This document shows, one piece after another, positions 10,401 to 23,800 of a stretch of DNA of 64,000 nt; the first letter of the stretch is position 1; each line of letters begins with the position of its first letter. Location: assembly GCA_019843655.1 (NCBI GenBank), contig JACDQD010000011.1, positions 9,404,604 through 9,468,603 of the forward strand, given 5' to 3'. Source of the stretch: Lethocerus indicus (Eukaryota; Arthropoda; Insecta; Hemiptera; Belostomatidae). The position numbers and the translations under genes were made by a program. The notes under the pieces were generated by a model. The model saw nothing but the letters and a program-made list of their open reading frames with translations, ran no database searches and had not been told where the DNA came from.

Positions 10401-12964
10401 CACTCATCAACTAATGAATTGCCCTCCAATCCAATACCCTTCCGAACTTGGACTGAACTTTAACGCTCGCTCGATTGGAAACTCTAATACAGCTGCAGTT
10501 AGACCGGCTATAAATTAAACTACTGGGTGGAGGAATCTAAATACATCATTCAGAGGGAAAATAATTAAAATGTTCCATAACTCCCACATTTAAATATTAG
10601 AATGAACACATTGATAGCTTTAATGACTGATAACTTTTCTATTTATTTCAATACAAAGGATTAGTTATTCGATGAAGGTCGAGTTGGGAATTGTTGGGGT
10701 GTTGGTGAACAGCAAACCATCCGCTTTGATTGATTGAAGCAACAATCGGTTCGGCGATTTGGATTTATTCGATGAACGAAACCAACAAATGGCCTCTCCT
10801 CCAATATCGGTCACAACCCTGTCGGACATTTGTCCGTCAGTCATGTGTCAAGTTGGTATTATTGCACCCTCGTTCGGGCATATTTTTCGGGCAAGCGATA
10901 TTTTATCACTCTCGGCAATGACATTGATAACGGGATCCATTTTTTATCTCATCTCCTACCATCCAGGTATTAGAGCGTCATTTTTCGAAAGGTACGACCT
11001 ACTCGCGACTTTGAACCAGAGACCCATAAGCCCTAGTACAAATACTTGATTGACTTAAAATATGCATAGAGTGTCGTTTAAAATAAAGAAATGTTGATTC
11101 ATACGTGCAAACTTTCTGCATTTATACATACGGGATAATAATAATAGGGTAAGTTACAGTAATAAAAATGCGAGAATATAGTTTACTCTTAACTCCCACC
11201 CCACATGAGTTCAATGCACTATACACGATACTTGATATCGGTCGTATAGTGTCGTTAGCACTATAAAACTGTTGGTATAGTCACTTTAACTGGCTGGAGG
11301 GGGGGGGGTCTTATAGATCGCTATGAGGATTTCGTACTGTCGGATGAGACCGACCAACGTGTCGCTCTCCGAATTGCCCCCGTGTCCCAACTGAGTTTTA
11401 TGTCGGAGATAAGCACCCGGTGTCCGACGCGAGGAAAGCTACCGGTCAGCGTCGCTTTGCCGGGCCTCCGACAACCGGTCAGTTTTTAATTACAGTGTTG
11501 AGTCATTGAATTTATTCCGAACGGCCGGTGAAATTTGACTTGCGCAATCATAAATGCCGGCGCTCAAAACCGCACCGGCCGGCCGAGCTCGAGCGACCAC
11601 CGCGCCGCGACCCCGCACGAAGTCTTCGTTCGATTTTCTTCTGGCAGTCCGAGGAGAAGCCCCCCCTAGGAACTAGGCCGCCTAGAAACGGCGTACCGAA
11701 CATGTAGAGAAAAGTGTCGATGAAACACCAAGCAGAATTGAAAAATTAATTTCAATCATTTTATAAATATGACATACGCATTATCGGACGCAAATCAACA
11801 TGACATTCGTGCTGTTTTAGATTCATCAGTTATTCTACTTCTTGTACTGTCTTCTAAGAAATTCGTTACGAAAAATAATGACTCTCAAACATATGTACAG
11901 CAGAAAATTGACAATGGATGAGTATGTAGAACTGCTAATAACTAGAGGTTCCCCTTCCACATCATTTTTAATTACGTCCAATAATCAGCTAATTTTTGTG
12001 TTTTTGTTAAAAAAATTTAACTTTTTTTTTAAGTTTTGTAATATTGTATAAGGGTATAATTCACATATTCCACCTCTGGATTTCTATCCGAATTTTATAT
12101 CCGGTCGGCCAGATATATTACATTCCGGTTGGTCCCACAGCCTGAGACGTTTTCAGCTTAGGGTCCGCTTGTGTGGAAAGCGGTTCCGTCCTAGATTATG
12201 GCGACTGATTCGACCTCGGAGAGTCATTATTTTCTGCCGGGGGTTACCAGGCATCTGAATTTATGCCGTATGTGCGGACGCGTGAATGCATTTGCATTTG
12301 CCCCGTGAGCTTTGAATATTTAAATAATCGCTTCAAACGTCAGCTCTGTTTGGCGGACTGATAAATTATTTGAGCACGATCCGAACAGTATTCTGTCGCG
12401 GGCAGATTTAATATCAGAAAGAGACATTGTTATTGCTATTATTCGAACTTATTATTAACTCTTATCCCGTCTTTGGGCCCGTTCCCTTATTGTCATTTAG
12501 CCAAAGCTGTCGTGTACGTGGCTAAGTTATGACTGTAATTTGGACGGTTTCACAACCGAATCACCTGCGCCCGATACTTTTGCGAAACTTGCAATCCCTA
12601 ACTGTTCGATATCGTGGCCTTATTCGACGGGCGGTAATGACCCGACCGTATTATGCGTAGTTAGTGAATTTTATAGTTTCAACTTTCAACGCAGTTTTTA
12701 ATGCAACGAAACTCCTGCAAGGAACGTCCTATGCCCCCAGATGTTCGCAATCCCGAGGACAAGAGATTAGCAGGTTCGTTTCAATTTATTCTGCCAGCGG
12801 CAACTAATGATTTATGTATGTCGCGAGCATTCTCGGCCCCTTTTCGGCGGCTGACAAAGGAATAACTTACACGAGTTAATGGAGCAATCAAAATGAAGAC
12901 GGCAGGATGTAGTAGGTTCGCGAAGGTTCATAATATCAACACATACCCCGATTATTAGGTATCA
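7418..12964. other. Gene-free stretch
   Basis: Unique-looking sequence of variable GC content. GC-rich islands occur around 9600-9780 and 11340-11700, and a ten-base G run at 11299-11308. The longest frame is 96 codons (10759-11049, plus) with no domain, signal or codon bias. No RNA gene, array or transposon was recognised. Likely intronic. Confidence 0.45.
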
Positions 12965-12994
12965 CGCTAGACCGGTTTCGGCTTCTCGCCACAA
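12965..12994 (-). repeat. Foldback-family relic (ribozyme 3' half)
   Basis: On the minus strand this reads GTGGCGAGAAGCCGAAACC followed by GGTCTAGCG. This corresponds to stem II, GAAAC and the 3' strand of stem I of the hammerhead-like motif. The 5' core is lost. Confidence 0.55.
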
Positions 12995-13177
12995 CCGGTT
13001 GCGAATTAGCTTTCAACTAATAATTTATTAAGGTATCTGTCGGTCCAAGTTTTATGATATGTCTCCGCGTTACTTATTCTTGAAAATTATTTGATTGAAT
13101 GTTATCTCACTGTGTGAAGTTATGACAGTTTCCTTGGCAATAGAAACCAACCAAGTGAAGCATTTTATATTTCAGAA

Positions 13178-13270
13178 TATCTGTTTTGTGACCTGCAAGG
13201 ATTTGGAATACTGCAGTTTTCTCGATCTTCTATCTCTTCTCGTTGGTTTGGTCTTTTGTTAGACCGGTAA
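13178..13270 (-). repeat. Foldback-family relic (copy B)
   Basis: Minus strand shows CCGGTCTAACAAAAGACCAA, an ACCAACGAGAAGAGA block, a CAGTATTCCAAATCC block and GGTCACAAAACAG, in the family order. It lies 0.2 kb from the partial copy at 12,965, in the same orientation. Diverged, and without the ribozyme core. Confidence 0.65.
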
Positions 13271-16200
13271 GATACAAATATTGAAAATTCTCGATATATT
13301 TAAATATTTTGTAACAACTCTTCTCGAACTATAAGAAAGGTACTATTAACGCTGGCGAAACGCTAAACCCATTACGGGATGAAACAGGAGGAAAAGAAAT
13401 GTGATAAAGACAGTAAGGTTTTTGTGCGGTCAAATATGGAAGGCCGTTTGCGCAACTCCCGAGTTTATCGACTCGACGATTTTATCCGTAATGAGAATTG
13501 ACTTATTTCCATCGATAAACATATTTCAAAACGGCCTGCGCTAAAATCTCATTGCATTTTTCAAGGTATAGCGGCCATAAAATTCTAATTGCACTAATCC
13601 ATTTATTGCGCCCGCGTGCGCTCCAACAGGCCCGCCGCTAGGTTTGAATTGGCTTTTTTATGTCCTAAAAAGGACAAGTCTCAATTAAATCTCGCCCGCC
13701 GAACGGGAATATATCATTGGGGTTAGATTGATTTTGTGCAACACGGCCGGCGTTCAGAAGGCCGTTGTACATCTATTAAATGGAGCAGTTTTCGTGATAC
13801 AATTAAATTTCTGAATAGAGTCATAAAAATATTTGTTAACCTTTCAAAGGGAACACCATTAATATATGGGGAGTTATTTGTGTCGGTAAATTGACCTGTA
13901 ACGCTTTTTTACACTCGCATACACGTTAATGAAATATGCCGAGAAACAGAGCGAAATAGACATTTAAAATATTACTATGAAAATGTGTCAAACATTAGCG
14001 AATTTTCAATTGTTGTGTAAATTGTTATTGCGCGGGACTGCAAATATCGCAATAACCAATGATTAGTTTTGGGCGTACTTGATTTTCCGAGAAACTTATT
14101 TCATTTAATCTTATACTGCGCGGCTGATTAATATCACTCCTCAATTGTTGCAACATCCGAAAGTAACCCAAAATCCGACGAAATTTATGAGCCTAAATTA
14201 CTATTTATCTGACCCAGCCTCCAACTGAAATGTGAACAGAATTTGCTGGATTAATCCCAGTTAATCTTCGAAATGATTCAGAAAGGCAAACACAAGTTTG
14301 TTATCTGTAATAGTACAATTATAGTGAATGTGTTACTCTGGCTTGTGTTTTAGTTTGGCATTTGTGTAGGTCTCAGTGAGGCGCTACATCGTATACTTGA
14401 ATATTGGAGCTCACTATACTGTTCCCGGAGTATAAAAACCGTCGCTCCAAATCGTAAATCGGAATCGATCCCGGGGTGACAAAAACTGCTCCCGCATATT
14501 CCTCTCATTATTCATCCTCTCTTCTTATGGGGGACTACTCCCTTCTGCTCCGTCTGATTTGAATTTTTTTTTGTCCCTGCAGTAAATCTTTTCAAAATAC
14601 GGCATTCGTCTTGATCAATCACAGAATACCATCTGTACGGTACCAGTTCGCATTATCTCTGGAACAATTTCACACCAAGATATGACACTAAAACTCAGTG
14701 CTATCGACCTTGTGAAAAAGTTCTTACACCGAGAGCGGCGGCCCTGGGTTCCGATTACTTTTTCTCTAGACATTCTCGAGATGTTGTATGTACATCTTGT
14801 TATATCGTAATTAACGAGCGGTCGAAGGCGCCGTTCAGTTAATCTGGCGTCGAGCAGTACGCGGAATCGATAGCCGGTCTCCTTAGTATGTCGGTGAGGT
14901 GTAGGTATGTGCCCGGGTTATGTAGGTGGAGGTCAGACCCAGCTGATCAGTATGCTCCGCCGGGAGTTCGGACTCCGTATTTAGGGGCCCTGCTACGCTC
15001 TATGGGACACGATTTTTAACCCTAACCGAGCGTGATAACGTCGAGCATACACTGAGTAATAACGTTTTGGAGTTTATAGCTTATAACCCGTTTAATACCT
15101 TGTAGAACGTTGTAAAAAACAACTATGAACTAAGCTAAGTTTTTCTTAAATTTATCAACAATATACCACAATATTCGACATTGATCGACACGGGTAACGA
15201 GTAAGAATAAAACAGGAGAAACCACTTTCTTTTGAGGCGTCTGTAAGGAACGTGTGTAATGTCGGGAGAATCACAAATTGGGGTACACTTTAAGACATAC
15301 ATAGCTATAATTCAACTAATGAAGCTTTTTATTTGATTGAACTGCTTTTTCTGTTAAATTCCAACAAGTATTATTGCCGATATGCCAGTAAGTATAATTT
15401 TTATCGAGGAAATAATCTCATCTGAAACGTGATATGCAATGGGATGTAATTTATTTTCTTTGTCTAATACCCAACCACCTACTTGCTGTATACTGCTCTT
15501 AAATAATTCCGCTGTAGGGTTTTAGCGCTAGATTCCGGAGCTGTTTCCGCTAATTGTCTATTAAGTTACCACGCTGATGGTTCATTAAGCAGAAATTAAA
15601 TGTCTTGTATAGGAATTACGGACATAAATATTTCACCTAAAGTACACAGGAAGGATTGCTAGACGGTATACGTGAATTTACGTTTCAATATTTAAAATTA
15701 AACGTAACATGAAATGTCCAAGGTATGTAAAACTGAAGGAATACCATTATTCTGTCATGATCGAATGTTTGTTGATGGCATGATCGAATTGAAATATTTT
15801 TGGGGTCGACCCGAGCCAAATTCACAACGCTTACACAATTTCCGGCGCCGTTTTGAATGCCCCGCGTTTCTGTGATTTACTTCACGTTTTCCGAACGCGC
15901 CCCCTTTTCAAATTTGTTGCGGGCGTTTTATTACATTTTACAGGTCCCAATCGCGGCGCCAAATCTTAATTTACGATTCTGCACGCTCCGAGATCAAGGA
16001 TTATCTCGATAAGCGCTCCCCCCAAAAACCGGAACGGCGTATTAAGTGTATATTCGGACTAAATTCTAACGCGCTGGAATGAATGGCATTAAATAATCTC
16101 TATACTGTACCAACTGTTCGGGGTCTCGGTGAGAAATAAAGGACTCTTATTAGGTTAAGCAATCGGTTATGAAGAACTGTGTCTAATATCGGAGAGGTTA

Positions 16201-17455
16201 GTTAAAAATAATTAAAAAGGTCAGGAATGTAGGGAGTATCCGCCTATGTATCAAAACTACTACCAACACTAGAGTTTCCGAGCTGTTTTTTTTATTTATA
16301 TTTATTTATTAATTTATATATAATACAAATCGCCCTAGCTGCTATACAGCTATCTTCGGATGTCGACCGCTGAGGAAGCGTACTCTCATCACGGGATACC
16401 AGGATATGAAAGACTGAAACGACGGGTTTAATTATTGACACTTGAAACAGCCGGACAACTCGAATGTATTCGAGTTCCTATAGAAGTCATAATACTGAAA
16501 ATATATAATAATATTGAATGATTCAATGCGAAGTCCCTTCTAAATGACCATCTTGTATTTTCCCTTCACCGATTCCATATAAGGCGCGATCGTACGTCGA
16601 CCGTTTTTATGGCATTGGAGCAATAGTTTTTAAAAAATATATAGACGCTGCATGCGGTCAGAATTGTTAGTCTCTTAAATGTTATCATATATTTTTAATT
16701 ATTCGTTCGATGTATAAATACTTTTCTAGCCTCAGCTATTTAAAACAATATTAATTAAAACAATAATAATGTTTTTACAAAATAAAATATGTAATGTACC
16801 GTAATTGAGTGGGACAGACTTCGTTTCCGCAGTTTGGAGAGGGGTTTTAAAATCTTCAAATTTATATAAATAACTATATTTATATATTTTATTATAAATA
16901 AACCCCTTCGATAGACGACTGTACATATAATTGAATAGTTTATTGGTCTTCGTAAGCTGAACCCTGAGAATAAAATTTCTATTGAACCTGAACACTGATT
17001 GATGGAAGGGCTATAGAAATGGATCGGTACTTAGTCACACGGCGGCGTAAGTGTCCCGCCGTTGGATGTATAGCGCGGATTTAACCTTTCAGTATACTGC
17101 GACAGGGTTCGCCGACAGGCTAATTATACATCGGGAAGATAGAAACCCGGGCTAGACCTCGGCTCTACAAATCGGGAACCCCTCCCGGCCCATTGTGGAG
17201 GGTCCGCGGCGGCCGTCTGCCATTGACGTAACTAATGGTTATCCCGGAACTGATTTACGGTTTGCCGGAAGGTACCGCCGCACCGCCCGTAGGATAACCA
17301 TCGGTGCCGCTTTAAGTGGCCGCTTCGAGCACCCGGACAGCACTAATTCAGTACGTACACCGCCCGTCTGTCCTCGACCTCTCAACCTGCTGCGAGCCTT
17401 AAGAGAGCCAGCCCATTAATACTATATGGAGCCTGATTATTTTACACCCGTCCAG
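13271..17455. other. Gene-free stretch
   Basis: AT-rich and unique in the window, with a (TTTA)-rich patch at 16290-16330 and a GC-richer block at 14730-15010. No frame longer than 90 codons. The minus frame at 16732-16995 is low-complexity (Tyr/Lys/Asn rich) and not convincing. Confidence 0.45.
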
Positions 17456-18098
17456 ATGTTTTCCGTATATTATTGTCAGAGCGAATGGCTCCAAGAGTGC
17501 TCACGTCACCTTCAAACTACCTCATCGGCACTGTCCTAACGTCTATTTTATAGGGACAGACCTGTTCCCACCCAGCGGCAGGCTCACCAACTTGGGCTCC
17601 ACCCGGACTCAAACGAATCGGCTTAAACCGAAAATTTGGACTTCTAAGACCATTACTAAAGCGGACATCGAAATTGACCTTAAGTAACATACTGACAATA
17701 TACAAAGCGATAGTTAAACCGCTATGGACATAGGTGGGGTTCCACTCGCATCCAGAGATTCCAGTCAAATTCCTTCGTACCGTCCTCAATGCTCCCCGGT
17801 ATGTTTCTAACCACACAATCACCATGACCTCAACATACCAAGAGTCAATGAAGTCGCAAAATCCCGGTTCCTGAAGTTCCACTCCCGCCTTTCTCCTCAT
17901 CCTAATTCACTCGTTTAGTCCCTTCCCTCTCTTACCCATCCCTATCCCCCCAGAGATCTTCTTAGCCCTTAGACCATAATTGTTCTTGTGTCAAAAATGC
18001 CATCTTTGGGTGGTTTCTTTTATCACGATATGCATGTGAAGATACAGCACATGCTTATAACATTCTGTTGATTGTACAAAAATAAAAAAGGTTAAAAA
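17456..18098 (+). mobile_element. Jockey-clade LINE ORF2 C-terminus and 3' UTR (fragment 2)
   Basis: The largest LINE remnant. Plus-strand reading from 17478 gives RANGSKSAHVTF, then a CPNVYFIGTDLFPP block, matching the end of the Jockey reverse transcriptase domain. After a frame change it reads KRIGLNRKFGLLRPLLKR and NILTIYKAIVKPLWT (about 17611-17730), then a stop, LRTVLNAPRYVSNHTI, another frame change, and HHDLNIPRVNEV with FLKFHSRLSPHPN. The 3' untranslated segment ends TTGATTGTACAAAAATAAA with an A-rich tail near 18098. One in-frame stop and at least two frameshifts make it a pseudogene. The 127-codon minus-strand frame at 17517-17900 is its antisense. Confidence 0.85.
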
Positions 18099-19645
18099 AA
18101 ATTATGGTCAACACTCGTGTTCGCTGCACTAATATGGACCGGTAATCCAACATACCTGCACTACAGATTTCTTGATTTTTATGTTTTGATGTCGAGACAT
18201 TTATCATCTTATTAGATGAGAAGTAACACTTCATTTTCCACTATGTATAAATAATTAAGTGTACATAAATCTGGTTTTCATATGTTAGTATGGAAAAGGT
18301 GACTAATTGTTTTAATTCGAATAAATAACATTTTTAAATAAGAAATCATTAAAACTTCGCGTTGATGATGTTATTTTTGTATTATTGATGATGTTAATTA
18401 CGATACAAGGATAGTAAGACCATAAAGCCGAAAGGGAAACTTATGACCGACCTAAAAAACTAAATAAGGAATCGGCTTTCAGATCGACTTTTTAAACATT
18501 CCAATTGACTTCCGACTTATGGCCGTCCGAAGTCGAAATCGTCCGATCTCTCCCATTGGCCGGACAGCTTCGGTCCTCGTCCAATGACGTTTGCCGTTGT
18601 TTTTTGCATCCCCGGCCCGGTGAACGCGTGATGAATGCTTTTAATCACCGCGTAGGCCGGACGGGGCCCCCTAACGAAATCTTTTAACGAGGTATTTTAA
18701 GCGTAATTCGGGCATTGTGAAAGCAATCCATTTACAAATCCGCCCAGAACCAATTGAAACTCTGCTGTTACGGATTGTATAATTATAGTCAGTCTCTACA
18801 TGGTGTTTAAATTTCAGTGGTGATACAGCCGGGTTATTTACTAAAACTTTTAAAAAGCAATATTCTTTTACTTTTTAGCAAGAAACGGTTACGAATAGAT
18901 TAATGAACGTGAATAGTTCCTCCGAAGTTAATGGTGAGTTCTCATTTCGGACTGTAGATAGATATGAAAGGAAAATCAAAGGAGAATCATAATTATAAAA
19001 TTCTAAACCAATAATAAGAATATCGACAATTTGATCTTAATTTTCGTGACTATTGGTTTTAATTACAGGCATAACTTGAACGGAAGTGGTACTGTTGTAC
19101 TTTGAACTCGAAAACAAGAACTGTCGATTTTAAAATTTTAAACTACTTGAAGCATTCTTATTTATATATTTTGAACATATTTCTCTGATACTTTAAAAGA
19201 ATTAATTAAAAACGTTTTTAATTACCAGTATAAGAAACAACAACGGCTTAATTAGGAAATTCATCCAGTCTCTCGGCTGTCGTCACTGCTTCCACCGGTC
19301 GCAATTAACATTTCCCGCCTTGAAGATATCTGAAACTCGAGTAAATGGGCGGAAAAATGTTCTAAACCTTTCTGAAGCAGCCTGTTTATATAGATTCCGG
19401 CGAAGAATCATGCGTGCGCTCATATTTACACGCCAATTACAGACGTGTAGGGGAATTTCGTGCATGGTTTTCTGAACGATTACAGTTTTTTTCTTGTATC
19501 TGAATATACTATTTTGTATCCCATATTTTTTTTAACAATACCTGATAGAAAAATAAATCGAATACATTTATAAATTAAGATTTATTACCGTGAATGTACT
19601 ACGTATATTACATTGAATATACTATATTGAAAATATAGAATATGA

Positions 19646-19648
<3 letters not shown>
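18099..19648. other. Gene-free stretch
   Basis: AT-rich, unique in the window. No coding or RNA signal. An unremarkable GC-richer patch lies at 18480-18690. Confidence 0.5.

Positions 19649-19692
<44 letters not shown>
19649..19692. repeat. (AT)22 microsatellite
   Basis: Perfect AT dinucleotide tract of 44 bases. Confidence 0.97.
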
Positions 19693-19695
<3 letters not shown>

Positions 19696-20014
19696 TATAA
19701 CTCTTCCGTGCAGAAAAACCGTTCATCAAATAAGGTGTGAATTAATCAATCATCTACGGATTACTAAATGAACCATTATTTTTTACTTAAAATTAAGGTT
19801 AAATTATGTGAATATATGTACAAGTTTTTGTTTACTGCTTTACTATCAGCAGTAGCTGCTGTGTCCCGCGATCGAAACCAGGTTGCCAATAATTTATTTA
19901 ATTATCGGTTGCTCTTTTTGGCCTGATGACGCAAGCAAAAAAAGGTTCGGACAGCGTGGCCGAAACCCGGCCTTAATCGTACGCGAATTTTTTCTTTTTC
20001 GTTTAAATGGTTTC

Positions 20015-20060
20015 GTTTAAGCCGGTCTAGGTTTCGGTTTCTCGCCATCGCCGTCGGCAT
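20015..20060 (-). repeat. Foldback-family relic
   Basis: GCCGGTCTAGGTTTCGGTTT followed by CTCGCCATCGCC on the plus strand is a rearranged minus-oriented piece of the ribozyme region (GGCGAG, then CCGAAACC, then TAGACCGG). The core is lost. Confidence 0.45.
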
Positions 20061-20825
20061 TCCATCGATAGTACAATGAGTCAATAGAACATTTCCATTC
20101 CACGTAGACACGCAATCAATGCAATATAAACCAGTCTACAGTGTCAAACTAACGCACGTATTTTTACATGTTCCATTGTTTCCATTCTGAAGTCGGTCGA
20201 TGCATAGAACCAAGTGGGCCTGATTCTAATGGGGCGATTGGAATTCGTTTTGAATGGGCAACAGACCGTCGGAACGTGAAAAAGGCTCCTGTAATGGTTC
20301 GTCATTGCTATTTCAGGCGTATCTCCAGAACCGTTACACTCGGATGTCCAGGCAAACCATCGATTCCTTTCCATACTATAAGTCGAAAAGTAGTTACAAT
20401 CACTTCGTTATAAGGGAATCTGTTGATCGTAAATAAATAATTAATTTCTCATTTCTGAGATTCATTACTCTCATTCGGTATAATAGCTGTTTAGGAACTG
20501 CGAAAGGATATTGCCTGAGGCTTCTCTAGGCTAAACGATTATCGGCTTCTCGAGGTAGACAACAGCATTTCGCTCGTGAGGTGCACAAGAGTTTGTGAAA
20601 TTTAAATTAAATTGGACACATAATTTCAACGTTATATTGAATTAAGTGATTAATTAATAAAAAAGGTTTAAGGAATATTTCCATACCCATAGTGGCAATT
20701 CCAAATGATACCCTAATGAAATTTCGCTATTAATAAGCTCTACAGCAACCTATCTTTCATACCCCTTCAACAAAACAATGCCAATATTTGAAGGTGCGTT
20801 GAAAATTGGAACTTAAACAGCTTGG
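20061..20825. other. Gene-free stretch
   Basis: Short overlapping frames on both strands (for example 20168-20413 plus and 20144-20374 minus) have no bias or domain. Nothing else was recognised. Confidence 0.4.
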
Positions 20826-20832
20826 CAAATGA

Positions 20833-20876
20833 ACAAACCAGCGAGAGACAGAAGACCGTGAAATCTACAGTATGAT
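20833..20876 (+). repeat. Foldback-family relic (copy C)
   Basis: ACAAACCAGCGAGAGACAGA followed by GTGAAATCTACAGTATG matches the middle block of the repeat arm in plus orientation. It is short and lacks the ribozyme and outer end. Confidence 0.65.
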
Positions 20877-23800
20877 ATGAATCTGTAAATTTTACGGCCG
20901 TATATTTAAGTGGAAAGGTTTGAATTTTAAAATATGTTATAAAATTGGAAATTCATGATAATATTCTGAAGTCAATTCTTTTTACTGTTGCGAATTATTT
21001 TCAATAGATATCGCATTTCATTTGCATTAGATTAGCGTTAAAACCACTAAGTTGAAATTGGACACCATCTCAGATATTTTTGTTACCGCATTTATTCCCT
21101 TTGGTTCCGTATTATACATAGAAATAAAGGATTTCAAACGTCGCCGTTATTTAAATAACAGATTAAATCCTATCCCATAATATGATATTTTTATACAGTC
21201 AGGGGGGGGACTAGTAATAATAAATTCAGAATTGCGATATGTGTTTTTATTACAGATAAATAATAAAGGGAAAAGGCTTTCGAAGCGGCAACATTTTTAT
21301 CGCCCGGGGTTGTAAAACGTCGGAATAATTTTTATATACGATCCGAGTAAGCCCAGGGCTAACGATCCTGTTCCCCTTTTTTTTAACTACGCGTGTTGAT
21401 CGTCGATTATATATTCAAGGGGGATTTCAATAATCCGCATTCCCCTTATATAGAGATATCCTCAATAAATAAAGCGTCATTCAATTAAAAGGCCGTGTAC
21501 CGCGTCGCCGGGTGTTTTGGCCGGCGGTTGTTTTATCGCTTCCGAAGCCCGTAAAGCAGGCCCGGTTTATTGGTAAGGAGGGGCGTCCGTTTACAGCCCA
21601 GACAAAGGACCCCTTTGGTCCCTCCATTGATTCCTGTCTATCTTTATGTATTTTCTCCCGGTATTTCGGCCTCCCAGGAATGGTCAGTTTATTGTTGTTT
21701 GAAATGTTTTCCCTACTACTGCCCGACGACTGAATCAACTAATAAAATAAGAACGTTTAATGAAACTAATTTTAAAAGAGGGTTTCTCCCAGTCGAATTT
21801 CAGGAACGATTTTCTCCTTTCTGAACTATGAAATTTTCCGTATTCTCGACCTTAAATCCCCGCAAGTCCTGGACTGTTTGTACAGTCAGAGTAACTGGGA
21901 TAATACTAAGAGGAAATCAATTTAACTGCTTTGATAGTATCCTATTAATTGTCAGGACTTCTGAAACAATACGGTGATATTGTTTTTTATCCGCTTTCGC
22001 ATTTGTTGATAATATTGTACTTGAAAGCTATTTAAATTCTTCTCGCCAAGGTTGAATCCAAAGAAAAAAACAACATTCCGTGGATTAAAGCTTCTCTACA
22101 GGTCCAGCTGTCCTGACAGCTTCTGCTAATCCTATACCTTTTAAGGAATCGAATCCCACAATATATTCCGTAACCGCAGGTAATCCACTTAACGCATTGT
22201 GAGCTTCCACATTAAGAAACGTGTTTTAGCAGTATCCATCTCCCCCTTATGGCCGTAGGCCGTCTGGCCTATTATTAATATTGCTAATTTTTCGAAAAAA
22301 TATTTTAATGGAAAACGTCAACCTCGGCGGGATTCGATTCTCGCCCTGAATAAATTGGAGATTGAAACACCAACAAACAAATTAATAATGGAATAGTAGC
22401 AATCCCGACTATGAATAAAACATAAAGCCGCCGATGGGCCCTGGTTTTTTTCAGACCCTAGAGCTTCTTTAATCGTCGTTAGTTTATACATGTTAAGTGT
22501 CACAGGTTGGACATGCTCGGAAGAAAAGCCTTCCTATTCAAAACAATTCTTTTCTCTAATTCCATCTCTTGCCTTCCTTTCTGGACACAGTATTTTCAAT
22601 AATTGTGTTTAATTTCAAAAACATTCCAGAAATCGTTAGTGGTTTTATTATATTTAATTTGTAAAATATTTTTTACATATATATCCTTTTACATGGGAGA
22701 TCTTGGACTATGTTCACAAACTCAATTTGAAGTTTTATAAAGTAATATTTTGTGCGAACCTAAACCCTTCTTTTTAACCGAGTAAGCTTTTTAGTGTTGT
22801 GTGTGTGTGTCGGTAACTGCAATTTCCTAGGAGTTGAACTCCCGAAATAAACAATATCAGGGGACGCGCGAATGAGATTTAAGCCTGGAACCAGGTGCCG
22901 AAACTGGGGGACCGAGTGTTGCCCAAAGCTGAACGCCCCCGGGCTTTAAAAGGGGGCCCGAAGGGACTTTAGAGCTAAGCCCCCTCCTTCCTTCTCCTCT
23001 CCCCTTCCTTTTCGCTCTCGTGACCTACCGCGCTTGTCTCTATCTCGCTCGGCATTTTTTTTTTATTTTTTTAAAAATGGGATGTTCGCGAGAGCCGGAG
23101 CGTGACCGGGAGGCGGAAGCCCTCCACCCCGGGACCATTAGCCGCTCGCGAACGCTCGGAAAATGTTCGCTGCCGTTTTCGCTCCGAGATATCGAACGGA
23201 CCGTTTCAACTTACTTTGAGGCTTTAAGTCGGAACATAACAATGGCAATTGTTCCACCAAATTTTCTGTAGTTATATTCTCCATTCACATAAATCTTCAT
23301 ATAAAACACCACGTCAAAATATAAGTCCTGTTGAATAAAGGTTTTTTTATTTTTTCGAGAGCGAATATTCTTATAATTGAACTGATCGGTATAAACGCTT
23401 ATAAATGCGGTACGGTACGCCTACTGAAACTCACATGTGTTGGGCAAACGAAAAATATTTGACCTCCCGTTAATCGATGGGGCCGGGGGTAATTGAGACG
23501 GCCTAGGAATCGCAACCGGTTCTGCGGTCTTCTTATTTATATACCCGCGATTCTCTCTCCTTTCCCCGCCTTAATCAGGACGGGGAGAGTAAGACGCAAA
23601 GTGGTTTATAATAACACTGCAGGGACAGAAAGACTGAGGGGGGTAGTCCCGCCTTCTTAATAGCCCCAGCCCCCCCGAGAGAGCCCACCCGTTAACCTCC
23701 GGGTTATACCGCCCTAGACGCTAACATTCTTTCGAAAATTATTTTTTAATTACGGTCTCCTTTAACTAACAACCCGGACATTATCGATACGCCCGTCTGT

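Noticed and set aside
17517..17900. 127-codon minus-strand frame, partly resembling the minus frame at 50411-50635
   Set aside because: Both are antisense to the same LINE segment; the plus strand gives the recognisable ORF2 C-terminus.
19922..19973. CTGATGA followed by GTGGCCGAAACC, resembling a separate hammerhead
   Set aside because: The would-be stem II does not close next to GAAA and no stem I pairs; likely coincidence or a decayed family member.
21481..21738. Opposite-strand overlapping frames of 85 and 73 codons
   Set aside because: Open on both strands because of high GC; no family resemblance or start/donor context.
22177..22184. CAGGTAAT on the plus strand
   Set aside because: No pyrimidine tract precedes it and the donor half is non-consensus.
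22320..22350. tRNA T-arm-like GGGATTCGATTCTCGCC
   Set aside because: No acceptor stem, A box or anticodon arm can be folded around it.
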